This document shows, piece by piece, positions 1 through 5,420 of a stretch of 9,777 nt of DNA. Position 1 is the stretch's first letter, and each line of letters starts with the position of its first letter. Position numbers and translations under genes: made by a program. The stretch comes from Hyphomicrobiales bacterium (GTDB taxonomy: Bacteria > Pseudomonadota > Alphaproteobacteria > Rhizobiales > Afifellaceae): the NCBI GenBank assembly GCA_013812985.1, contig JACCSN010000755.1, positions 1 to 9,777 of the forward strand, written 5' to 3'. The notes below the pieces were generated by a model. The model searched no databases and was not told the origin of the DNA. It saw nothing but the letters and a program-made list of their open reading frames with translations.

Positions 1-602
1 CGGTTGTAGAGATCGATAACGTCGGCGTTCAGCATTCGAATGCAGCCGGAGGAGACGGCGCGGCCGATCGATTGCGGCTCGTTGGTCCCGTGGATGCGGT
101 AAAGGGTGTCCTTGCCGCCCTGGAAGAGATAGAGCGCGCGGGCGCCTAGCGGGTTGGTCGACCCGCCCGGCATGCCGTCCTTCCACTGCCGCGCCCGCTC
201 GTCCCGCGCCTGCATTTCGACCGGCGGATGCCACGCCGGCCATTCCCGTTTCAACTGGATCTTGGCTTCGCCGTTCCAGCTGAAGCCCTGGCGGCCGACG
301 CCGATGCCGTAACGCATGGCTTTGCCGCCATCCATGACCAGATAGAGATAACGCTGGGCGGGATCGACGACGATCGTGCCTGCTGGTTCGCCCGTCGGGT
401 CGTTCACCACCCGGCGATGAAACTGGGAGGGAATGTTCGCCATGTTCACCGGGGCAACCCGAAACGGTTCATCGCCGTCGGGCACGAGCAACGTCGAGCC
501 GGTCGGGCCAGCATAGGCCAAGGGACCGACCGAGTCGCCCGTCGTGCAAGCGCCGAGAAGCGCCGCGCCTGCTCCAGCCAGGAATATGCGTCTGTCCAGC
601 AC
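1..602 (-). CDS. L,D-transpeptidase, YkuD/ErfK family, exported lipoprotein (partial)
   Basis: Probable L,D-transpeptidase that forms 3-3 peptidoglycan cross-links or attaches proteins to the wall in the periplasm. The visible 200 residues start at GTG (600-602), preceded five bases upstream by GGAGA; the same frame has a stop codon further upstream, and no better start was seen between. The N-terminus carries a twin-arginine-like stretch (DRRIFLAG, residues 3-10) followed by a hydrophobic segment and a lipobox-like LLGAC with Cys at residue 19. The catalytic YkuD motif is intact: His171 in HGTNEP and the nucleophile Cys187 in SSGCIRM. The C-terminal end lies beyond base 1. It follows msrA in the same direction but is separated from it by a terminator, so it is probably transcribed separately. 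Family assignment is firm; the specific role among the several alphaproteobacterial paralogues cannot be told. Confidence 0.93.
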   Translation of the reverse strand, partial: MLDRRIFLAGAGAALLGACTTGDSVGPLAYAGPTGSTLLVPDGDEPFRVAPVNMANIPSQFHRRVVNDPTGEPAGTIVVDPAQRYLYLVMDGGKAMRYGIGVGRQGFSWNGEAKIQLKREWPAWHPPVEMQARDERARQWKDGMPGGSTNPLGARALYLFQGGKDTLYRIHGTNEPQSIGRAVSSGCIRMLNADVIDLYN

Positions 603-735
603 GGGCGTCTCCGATACCCTTCGAGCGACCGAGAATTCGGACGCATCAAGGATCCGCTGGTAAGCGAACCTCAGGCGAGACTACGCCGGAACACGGTTAC
701 GAAGCAATTAAGAGGAAGGCCAGGGCGGAAACTGC

Positions 736-769
736 TCCCGGGGCGTGGCAGGACGGCCACGCTCCGGGA
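736..769 (-). terminator. Strong hairpin terminator downstream of msrA
   Basis: A 14-base stem (736-749 with 756-769), perfect except for one G-U type pair, and a 6-base loop, lies 20 bases past the msrA stop on the minus strand. It is followed on that strand by a short weak T stretch (GCAGTTTCC). Position and stem strength fit an intrinsic terminator of msrA; the poor T tail means termination may be incomplete and could let some reading continue into the transpeptidase gene. Confidence 0.7.
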
Positions 770-788
770 CAGGAGAACCCCTAGCCAC

Positions 789-1391
789 TCAAACGGCGGG
801 CTCGCCCCAGATCTCCTCCAGCCGCTGCGCCCGCCCGCAGCCCCACTTGTAATACTTGTACCGCACAGGATTAATCTTATGATAGTCCTGATGGTAATCT
901 TCCGCAGGGTAGAAGGCCTGTTCCTGCAGGACTTGCGTCGCCACGGGCATCTTAAATTGCTCCGAGATGCGCGCTGTCCCGGCTTCCGCCAGCTGCCTTT
1001 CCTGGTCGTTCTCGATAAAGACGGCGCTCTTATAAGAGTCCCCCTTGTCGCAGAACTGGCCGGCGGCATCGAACGGGTCGATATTCTGCCAGAAGGTCTC
1101 CAGAAGCCGGTCGAACGTCACCTTCGAAGGATCGTATTCCACTTTGACAGCTTCGAAGTGCCCAGTCGATCCGGCCGAAACATCCTGGTAAGTTGGATTT
1201 TCCACAGTCCCGCCCGTATAGCCGGACGTGGTCGCCAGCACGCCTGGAAGCTTGTCGAACGCCTCTTCAACACACCAGAAACAGCCCCCGGCGAAGACTG
1301 CCGCTTCCCGGCCAGCCGGGGCAGCATCCTGAGCCAAAGCGGAGCCCCCTGCCAGAAAAGCTCCAAATACTGCCAAAGTCGCGGTTTTCAT
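789..1391 (-). CDS. msrA: Exported peptide-methionine (S)-S-oxide reductase
   Basis: Reduces methionine-S-sulfoxide in proteins back to methionine. The 200-residue product has a signal peptide (residues 1-20, predicted cleavage after ALA before Gln21), so this copy should act in the periplasm. The MsrA fold is clear: GCFWC at 36-40 with catalytic Cys37, GYTGG at 57-61, CDKGDSYKS at 114-122, EDYHQDY at 164-170, and a C-terminal Cys185 in KWGCG that fits the resolving cysteine. I chose the ATG at 1389-1391 rather than the in-frame GTG at 1410-1412. The ATG has GGAGAG nine to seven bases upstream, whereas the GTG lies where transcription would start from the TATAAT box. There is no fused MsrB domain and no electron-donor membrane partner next to it. 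Confidence 0.95.
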   Translation of the reverse strand: MKTATLAVFGAFLAGGSALAQDAAPAGREAAVFAGGCFWCVEEAFDKLPGVLATTSGYTGGTVENPTYQDVSAGSTGHFEAVKVEYDPSKVTFDRLLETFWQNIDPFDAAGQFCDKGDSYKSAVFIENDQERQLAEAGTARISEQFKMPVATQVLQEQAFYPAEDYHQDYHKINPVRYKYYKWGCGRAQRLEEIWGEPAV

Positions 1392-1416
1392 TGCTGTGCT
1401 CTCCGTGCTCACCTGG

Positions 1417-1422
1417 ATTATA
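1417..1422 (-). promoter_or_regulatory. -10 box (TATAAT) of the msrA promoter
   Basis: A perfect TATAAT on the minus strand lies 25 bases upstream of the chosen msrA ATG. The -35 region is less clear: TTGGCG at 15 bases or TTGCCT at 20 bases are the candidates, neither with ideal spacing. Transcription would begin near base 1410, giving a leader of about 20 bases that still contains the GGAGAG ribosome site. Confidence 0.5.
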
Positions 1423-1676
1423 ATGTGAGGCAGCTATCGCCAAGGCAAGTGGCTCAACGTGAACGTGATGCTTTGCGAGCGGCATTGTAGGGGAGAAGGC
1501 ACTCCGGCTTGCGGCGGCTGCACGGACGGGCTCCGGTCTGGACGAGATTCTCTACGCGATTGCCGGTTGTTCAGGGGTGTGGCTGCCCGGCGACACCCGT
1601 CCATGAAAGCTCATGAACAGCGCCCGGGCACGCGCTCGATCGCTTCCCTGCGCCCGCTTCCAATGTTAGCTTCATC

Positions 1677-1706
1677 TTAAGAACTCGGTTACATACTGAA
1701 TAAAAT
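1677..1706 (+). promoter_or_regulatory. Putative promoter for a plus-strand small RNA
   Basis: TTAAGA (1677-1682, four of six matches to TTGACA) and TAAAAT (1701-1706, five of six matches to TATAAT) are 18 bases apart. Transcription would start near 1712-1713, immediately before the first hairpin of the structured segment. A TTAG-N7-TTAA arrangement (1666-1680), resembling the CtrA site TTAA-N7-TTAA, overlaps the -35 box. All of this is pattern matching only. Confidence 0.35.
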
Positions 1707-1711
1707 GACCG

Positions 1712-1860
1712 ATTTTCGCGGCAAGCGCGATAACGGATCTGGCGAGCGGCGTGGGAAGCAGACACGCAGGCCTGACGTGGTGGGCATGTACCCTAGGCCT
1801 TTCGGACGGTGCCACCTAAGTCCGATGCCGGAGTAGCGACCGGCCTCGCTGGATTTTTTC
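1712..1860 (+). ncRNA. Candidate structured small RNA, about 150 nt
   Basis: Five consecutive inverted repeats can be read by eye. They are TCGCG/CGCGA (1716-1720 with 1726-1730), GCGTG/CACGC (1749-1753 with 1763-1767), AGGCCT/AGGCCT (1768-1773 with 1795-1800, with an inner GGG/CCC), TCGGAC/GTCCGA (1802-1807 with 1820-1825, with an inner GGT/ACC), and a terminator stem AGCGA/TCGCT (1835-1839 with 1846-1850) followed by TTTTTT (1854-1859). The T run and the promoter-like boxes at 1677-1706 both point to the plus strand. It does not match any RNA family I can recognise with confidence; the arrangement of separate hairpins is unlike 6S RNA, and the SRP RNA tip motif is absent. An untranslated leader is unlikely, because no plus-strand gene follows. 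Confidence 0.4.
1835..1859 (+). terminator. Putative intrinsic terminator (5-bp stem plus T6)
   Basis: The stem AGCGA/TCGCT with a 6-base loop is followed by three bases and then six T residues. The stem is short, so efficiency may be modest. No protein gene reads into it on the plus strand, which is why it is taken as the end of the candidate small RNA. Confidence 0.42.
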
Positions 1861-2024
1861 AGCATCCGATTGCTTCAGTAGCCAAGCCTTGTGAGCCCCG
1901 CGAGACTGGCCAAGGCACGCTCACGGTTGGGACAAAGGTGAGAGCCGCGTCGAATTTCCCCCGCCAGGTAGCGACGAGAACGTTCATCGCCTGCTGATGG
2001 CCCTCGAAATGCAACCCAAATCAA

Positions 2025-2036
2025 AGCCGACGGGCT
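2025..2036 (-). terminator. Weak possible terminator after the DUF1178 gene
   Basis: On the minus strand, just past the DUF1178 stop, AGCC-CGTC-GGCT forms a 4-bp stem followed by the T-rich TTGATTT. This is minimal for an intrinsic terminator. The larger hairpin at 1886-1916 further downstream is an alternative end for the operon transcript. Confidence 0.25.
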
Positions 2037-2040
2037 GTCT

Positions 2041-2469
2041 TCAGTTGTGGTCTTCAGGCAAGACCGGCAGCGGGTGAAATTCAATGCCCTCATCGGCGAG
2101 GGAGCGAACGTCCTCCTTCGTCGCCTCCCCGTAAATGCCGCGCCTGCCCACTTCCTCGTAATGGATGCGCCGCGCTTCTTCAGCGAATCGGTCCCCCACA
2201 TAGTCGGCGTTGGCGGTCAGGTGCTGGCGCATCTTGCGCAGCATCGTCATCATCTCGGGCTCTTCGGAAACATTCGCCACCACGCGGACTGCCTCCTCAC
2301 GGCGTGACGTCGCGACGGCCGGCGCCATCAGCGCTTTCGCCACGTCGACATCGCCGCATACCGGGCAGGCGATGCCTTGCTCGGCTCGTTGACGATCGAA
2401 AGCTTCCGAACTTGCGAACCAACCTTCAAAGGAATGCCCGAGGGAGCAGGACAACGTAAAACTGATCAT
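2041..2469 (-). CDS. DUF1178 family protein with zinc-ribbon-like N-terminus
   Basis: A 142-residue protein matching the DUF1178 family, which as far as I know has no established function. The N-terminus holds two likely metal-binding pairs, Cys8/His12 (LSCSLGH) and Cys35/Cys38 (CPVCG), separated by the family's GWFASSEAF stretch (residues 16-24). Next come a methionine- and charge-rich helical segment and a conserved-looking segment GDRFAEEARRIHYEEVGRR (about residues 92-110). There is no signal peptide or membrane segment, so it is cytoplasmic. Its ATG overlaps the nitrilase stop codon as ATGA, which implies translational coupling, so it is the last gene of the comF-grxC-nitrilase unit. Family call is confident; any job linked to the nitrilase is inference from position. 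Confidence 0.88.
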   Translation of the reverse strand: MISFTLSCSLGHSFEGWFASSEAFDRQRAEQGIACPVCGDVDVAKALMAPAVATSRREEAVRVVANVSEEPEMMTMLRKMRQHLTANADYVGDRFAEEARRIHYEEVGRRGIYGEATKEDVRSLADEGIEFHPLPVLPEDHN

Positions 2470-3323
2470 GACGCCGATCTCAGCGGGACCGAACCCAGCG
2501 CCTCCGGATGGGCGAATTGCCGCTCATTCTTCAGAACAGGAATCCGCTGACGCGCTTGCAAGGACAGCTCCGGATCGATCTCCGCCGTGATGATTTCGGG
2601 ACCTCGCCCGCCGGCTTCCGCCAGCACCTCGCCCCACGGCGCCACGATCACCGAGTGCCCGTAGGTCTCGCGACCGTCGGCGTGCAGTCCAGCCTGGGCC
2701 GCGGAGATGACAAAGGCGCCGTTCTCGATGGCGCGGGCCCGCTGCAGGACATGCCAATGCGCCTCGCCGGTTTGCCTAGTAAACGCCGCCGGCGCGGTGA
2801 GCGCGGCCGCGCCGGCATGCGCGAGCGCTCGATAAAGCTGCGGGAAGCGGATGTCGTAACAGATCGAAACGCCGAGGCGCAGCCAAGGGAGATCAGCGAC
2901 GACCGCCCGGTCGCCAGGATGATAAACCGCCGATTCCCGCCAGCTCTCTCCCCCGGGCAGATCCACATCGAAGAGATGGATCTTGTCATAGCGCGCCATC
3001 ACATGGCCGCCCCTGCCGAAAAGAAGCGCGCGGTTGGCGATGCGCCCATCCGCCGCCTTCAGCGCGAGCGAGCCGATATGGAGCACGATGCCGAGCTCCC
3101 CTGCCAGGGCGGAAAGGCGCTTGACCGACGGATCGCTGCTTTCGGGAAAGATGCTCGCCGCGAGCGCCTTCCGGTCGCGATTGACGACGTTCGTCATTTC
3201 CGGCGTCTGCACGTATTCGGCGCCGCGCGCGACGGCTTCCCGCACGAGCCGTTCGACCGTCTCGAGGTTCTCCGAAACGCTGGTGGTCGAGCGGAGCTGG
3301 ATACAGGCGGCACGGAACGTCAT
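2466..3323 (-). CDS. Nitrilase-superfamily amidohydrolase, deaminated glutathione amidase (Nit1/YbeM type)
   Basis: A 285-residue carbon-nitrogen hydrolase of about the usual single-domain length. The Glu-Lys-Cys catalytic set is present: Glu42 in TPEMTNV, Lys114 in YDKIHLFDVD, and the nucleophile Cys155 in SICYDIRFP. The KIHLFDVD and CYDIRFP contexts match the Nit1/YbeM branch, whose known members hydrolyse deaminated glutathione, a by-product of transaminases, rather than nitriles. It is cytoplasmic with no signal peptide. The ATG at 3321-3323 follows GAGGA that overlaps the grxC stop, with only 7 bases between the genes; the stop overlaps the next ATG. The glutaredoxin neighbour supports a glutathione-related role. 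A different omega-amidase-like substrate is possible but less likely. Confidence 0.9.
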   Translation of the reverse strand: MTFRAACIQLRSTTSVSENLETVERLVREAVARGAEYVQTPEMTNVVNRDRKALAASIFPESSDPSVKRLSALAGELGIVLHIGSLALKAADGRIANRALLFGRGGHVMARYDKIHLFDVDLPGGESWRESAVYHPGDRAVVADLPWLRLGVSICYDIRFPQLYRALAHAGAAALTAPAAFTRQTGEAHWHVLQRARAIENGAFVISAAQAGLHADGRETYGHSVIVAPWGEVLAEAGGRGPEIITAEIDPELSLQARQRIPVLKNERQFAHPEALGSVPLRSAS

Positions 3324-3330
3324 GCTATCC

Positions 3331-3585
3331 TCACGCAGCCAACAAGGTGTCGAGCTCGCCGCGCGCCTGGAGCTCGAAAAGATCGTCGCAGCCGCCGACG
3401 TGGTGGCTGCCGATGAAAATTTGCGGGAACGTGAACCGGCCAGAACGGTCGATCATCTCTTTCCTCTTATCAGGAGCCACAGTCGCATCGATCTCCTCGA
3501 ACCCAACGCCTTTGTCGCGCAACAGTTTCTTGGCGGCCGTGCAGTAACCGCAGAACTGGCGGGTGTAGATGGTCACGCGAGGCAT
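3331..3585 (-). CDS. grxC: Glutaredoxin 3-like dithiol glutaredoxin
   Basis: An 84-residue cytoplasmic glutaredoxin, the usual length for GrxC, which reduces disulfides and glutathione mixed disulfides with glutathione as donor. The active site is CGYC (Cys12 and Cys15), and it has the cis-proline motif TFPQIFI and the glutathione-binding GGCDDL segment. I chose the ATG at 3583-3585, which begins MPRVTIYTR as in relatives, over an in-frame GTG at 3667-3669 that would add 28 poorly conserved residues and overlap comF. The ribosome site is weak (GGACGAG). It lies 80 bases after comF and 7 bases before the nitrilase gene. Confidence 0.94.
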   Translation of the reverse strand: MPRVTIYTRQFCGYCTAAKKLLRDKGVGFEEIDATVAPDKRKEMIDRSGRFTFPQIFIGSHHVGGCDDLFELQARGELDTLLAA

Positions 3586-3624
3586 CGGCGCTCGTCCAAA
3601 TCGTGGTTCGTCCGGATATATTCT

Positions 3625-3646
3625 CTCGCAGGGCTTATCCTGCAAG
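3625..3646 (-). promoter_or_regulatory. Hairpin in the comF-grxC gap
   Basis: CTTGCAGG and CCTGCGAG (8 bp with one wobble, 6-base loop) face each other on the minus strand between the comF stop and the grxC ATG. No T run follows, so it is not a typical intrinsic terminator; it could be a processing or stability element of the operon mRNA. The AT-rich AATATATCC just downstream could be a -10 region for grxC, but no good -35 partner was found. Confidence 0.25.
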
Positions 3647-3665
3647 AGGCGTCTGGAAGATCGCT

Positions 3666-4421
3666 TCACGCCGTTACGCGTGCGAAGGTGAGCACGTCGA
3701 CTGAGGCCGCGCCGGCGCGCAGCAGCGCTCGAGTGGCGGCCTTGGCGGTCGCGCCGGACGTGTAGACGTCGTCCACGAGAAGAACGGAAGCGCCCGCGAT
3801 TCGGGCTCTTGCCTCAGCCGGGACGCGAAAGGCGTTGCGCACGTTCTCTTCGCGTTGCAGGGCGGTCAGCCCAACCTGCCGCCGGGTCGGCGTCACCCGT
3901 CGAATCAGCAACGGATCCTCTGGCACGCCGGTAAGCTGCGAAAGGCGCGCCGATAGCAGAGCCGACTGATTGAAGCGGCGCCGCCAAAGCCGTCCCGGGT
4001 GCAACGGAACCGGTACGATCAGCGCGGCATCGGCAAGAAGCACACGTCCGGCCCTTCGCATCGCCGGGGCCATGACGCGAGCCATATAGGGCCGATCATG
4101 GTATTTGAGATGGTGAACCAATCGGCGCGCGACTTCGCCGTAGACCGCCGCTGCCCTGGCTCGACGGAAAGGCGGCGGGTCGGCAAGCGCTTCAGCGGAG
4201 ACGATACCCTCCCCCATCTCGTAAGCGAATGGCGTGCCGTATATGGGGCAGAGCGGCGGCTCGATGAAACGGACTGCCGACCAGCAGCTCGGGCAGAGCG
4301 CGTCCTTGTCGGCAATCGCGGCGCGGCAGCCGGGGCATGACGGCGGCAGCACAAGGTCCGCGGCAAGCCTCGACAGATCGCGCAGGCCCGCGGCGATGTT
4401 TGCAGCTCCGAGCGTCCTCAT
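3666..4421 (-). CDS. comF: ComF family double zinc ribbon / phosphoribosyltransferase-like protein
   Basis: A 251-residue ComF/GntX-type protein. Four cysteines near the N-terminus (Cys29, Cys32, Cys43, Cys46) form a zinc ribbon, and Cys58 lies in LCPIYGTPF. The C-terminal half is a type I phosphoribosyltransferase-like fold with the PRPP-binding signature VDDVYTSGAT (about 216-225) and a preceding PVPLHPGRLWRRRFNQS stretch. In naturally competent bacteria ComF is needed for uptake of single-stranded DNA into the cytoplasm; in many alphaproteobacteria its role is untested and no other competence gene is visible here. The ATG at 4419-4421 has no clear ribosome site but an in-frame stop lies close upstream. 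It is the first gene of the minus-strand unit and diverges from the methyltransferase. Confidence 0.92.
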   Translation of the reverse strand: MRTLGAANIAAGLRDLSRLAADLVLPPSCPGCRAAIADKDALCPSCWSAVRFIEPPLCPIYGTPFAYEMGEGIVSAEALADPPPFRRARAAAVYGEVARRLVHHLKYHDRPYMARVMAPAMRRAGRVLLADAALIVPVPLHPGRLWRRRFNQSALLSARLSQLTGVPEDPLLIRRVTPTRRQVGLTALQREENVRNAFRVPAEARARIAGASVLLVDDVYTSGATAKAATRALLRAGAASVDVLTFARVTA

Positions 4422-4521
4422 GGCGATATGCTAACGCGGCTCGCGCACCGGGTCATCCGGCGAGTTGCATCGAGGCAGCGCCGCCGCTGATTTCCAGCCC
4501 GCCCGACCCATATCTTCGCCA

Positions 4522-5409
4522 ATGGTCGTCCGCATCGTAGACAAATCGCTGCTTCGCCAGCGGCTGGCCCGCACTCATGGTCGCCCCACGGCCCACCCTT
4601 TGTTCTTGCTGGAAGCGGCGGTGGCGGAAATCGCTGATCGGCTGGCCAGCGTGGAACGCCGTTTTCCTGTGGCGGTCGCCTTTGGCGGTCAGACGCGCGC
4701 TTTCGCCGAAGCGCTTCTGCGCACCGGGAAGGTCGGGCAGGCGATCAGGTTCGAGCAGGCCGAAGCAGCCTTCCGTTCCTGCACCTTGGCGGGAGCCGTT
4801 GTGGAGGAGGAAACATTGCCGCTCGCGGCCGGATCAATCGATCTGTTTGCTTCCGCCCTTGCGCTGCAATGGACGAACGACCTGCCCGGCACGTTTCTCC
4901 AGATCAGGCAGGCCCTCAGGCCGGACGGCTTGTTCCTCGCCGCGATGGCGGGTGGGCGGACGTTGGCGGAACTCAGGGAGGTTCTTTTCCAGGCAGAAAC
5001 GGAGTTGCGCGGCGGGGCCAGCCCGCGCGTTCTCCCAACCGCGGCAGTTCGCGATCTCGGCGAACTGCTGCAGCGTGCCGGTTTCGCGCTGCCTGTGGCC
5101 GACAGGGACGTTCTGACGGTGCGTTACGATTCAGCGTTTCAGCTTTTCGCGGATCTTAAGGGCATGGGAGCGACGAACTCGCTCGTCGACCGTGACCGGA
5201 GGCCGGTTGGGCGGCGCTTCTTCCTCCGCGCGGCGGAGATCTATTCCGAGCGGTTCAGCGACCCTGATGGACGAATTCGCGCCACGTTCGAGATCGTGTC
5301 GCTGTCCGGATGGGCGCCGCATGAAAGCCAGCAGAAGCCCGCAACGCGTGGCTCCGGGAAGATCAGCCTGGCGGATGTGCTCGGGTCAGGAAAACGGCGG
5401 GCCAAATAG
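4522..5409 (+). CDS. NDUFAF5/BioC-like class I methyltransferase-fold protein
   Basis: A 295-residue cytoplasmic protein resembling the mitochondrial complex I assembly factor NDUFAF5 and BioC-type methyltransferases. Family landmarks are LPLAAGSIDLFASALALQW (99-117), NDLPG (119-123), LRPDGLFLAAMAGGRTL and AETELRGG. The C-terminus carries GWAPHESQQKP. The region of SAM motif I reads AFGGQTR (53-59), without the usual DxGxGxG pattern, so SAM binding may be altered. The ATG at 4522 starts MVVRIVDKSLLRQRL, like relatives. A TTG at 4465 would add 19 unlikely residues. Neither start has a good ribosome site. It diverges from comF with 100 bases between, and converges on the pilin gene with only 11 bases between stops. 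Human NDUFAF5 hydroxylates an arginine of a complex I subunit; whether this one does is unknown. Confidence 0.87.
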   Translation: MVVRIVDKSLLRQRLARTHGRPTAHPLFLLEAAVAEIADRLASVERRFPVAVAFGGQTRAFAEALLRTGKVGQAIRFEQAEAAFRSCTLAGAVVEEETLPLAAGSIDLFASALALQWTNDLPGTFLQIRQALRPDGLFLAAMAGGRTLAELREVLFQAETELRGGASPRVLPTAAVRDLGELLQRAGFALPVADRDVLTVRYDSAFQLFADLKGMGATNSLVDRDRRPVGRRFFLRAAEIYSERFSDPDGRIRATFEIVSLSGWAPHESQQKPATRGSGKISLADVLGSGKRRAK

Positions 5410-5420
5410 GGTCATCGACG

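Larger units (their letters stand above)
1423..2040. other. 618-base stretch without a convincing protein gene
   Basis: This stretch separates msrA from the DUF1178 gene. The open frames in it (for example 1459-1680 plus, 1571-1765 minus, 1809-1997 plus) have no recognisable domain and no good ribosome site, and their composition does not look protein-like. What can be seen is RNA-like structure: five hairpins between 1716 and 1850, then a T run, described separately, and a further hairpin at 1886-1916 (GCCTTG with CAAGGC plus an inner GCC/GGC). No tRNA arms or known riboswitch core were recognised. The left part (about 1440-1660) shows nothing I can name. Confidence 0.6.

Noticed and set aside
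228..1490. 420-codon open frame on the plus strand
   Set aside because: It lies antisense across the transpeptidase gene and msrA, both firmly identified, and its translation is Arg-rich with no domain; a GC-rich shadow frame.
1469..1609. Plus-strand frame ending in GLDEILYAIAGCSGVWLPGD, protein-like in flavour
   Set aside because: No plausible start codon after the preceding stop, only about 46 codons, and no family recognised; could be a gene relic, but the support is too thin.
1571..1765. 64-codon minus-strand frame in the msrA-DUF1178 gap
   Set aside because: No ribosome site or domain, and it runs through the hairpins of the candidate RNA.
1751..1775. GGGAAGCAG near a GC-rich stem, reminiscent of the SRP RNA tip
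   Set aside because: The full SRP tip consensus is absent, and the flanking stem does not have the SRP shape.
1875..2201. 108-codon minus-strand frame overlapping the end of the DUF1178 gene
   Set aside because: Its first half is an out-of-frame reading of the DUF1178 gene, and the rest has no recognisable motif or ribosome site.
2508..3416. 302-codon open frame on the plus strand
   Set aside because: Antisense to the nitrilase gene, with shadow-like composition and no recognisable motif.
3586..3669. Upstream GTG start that would extend grxC by 28 residues
   Set aside because: The extra residues are not glutaredoxin-like and would overlap the comF stop; the ATG at 3585 gives the standard length.
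4465..4521. TTG start extending the methyltransferase-like gene by 19 residues
   Set aside because: Pro/Ala-rich extra residues without family resemblance; the ATG at 4522 matches relatives' N-termini.
4577..5116. 179-codon plus-strand frame inside the methyltransferase-like gene
   Set aside because: Out-of-frame Arg/Cys-rich shadow of a confidently identified gene.
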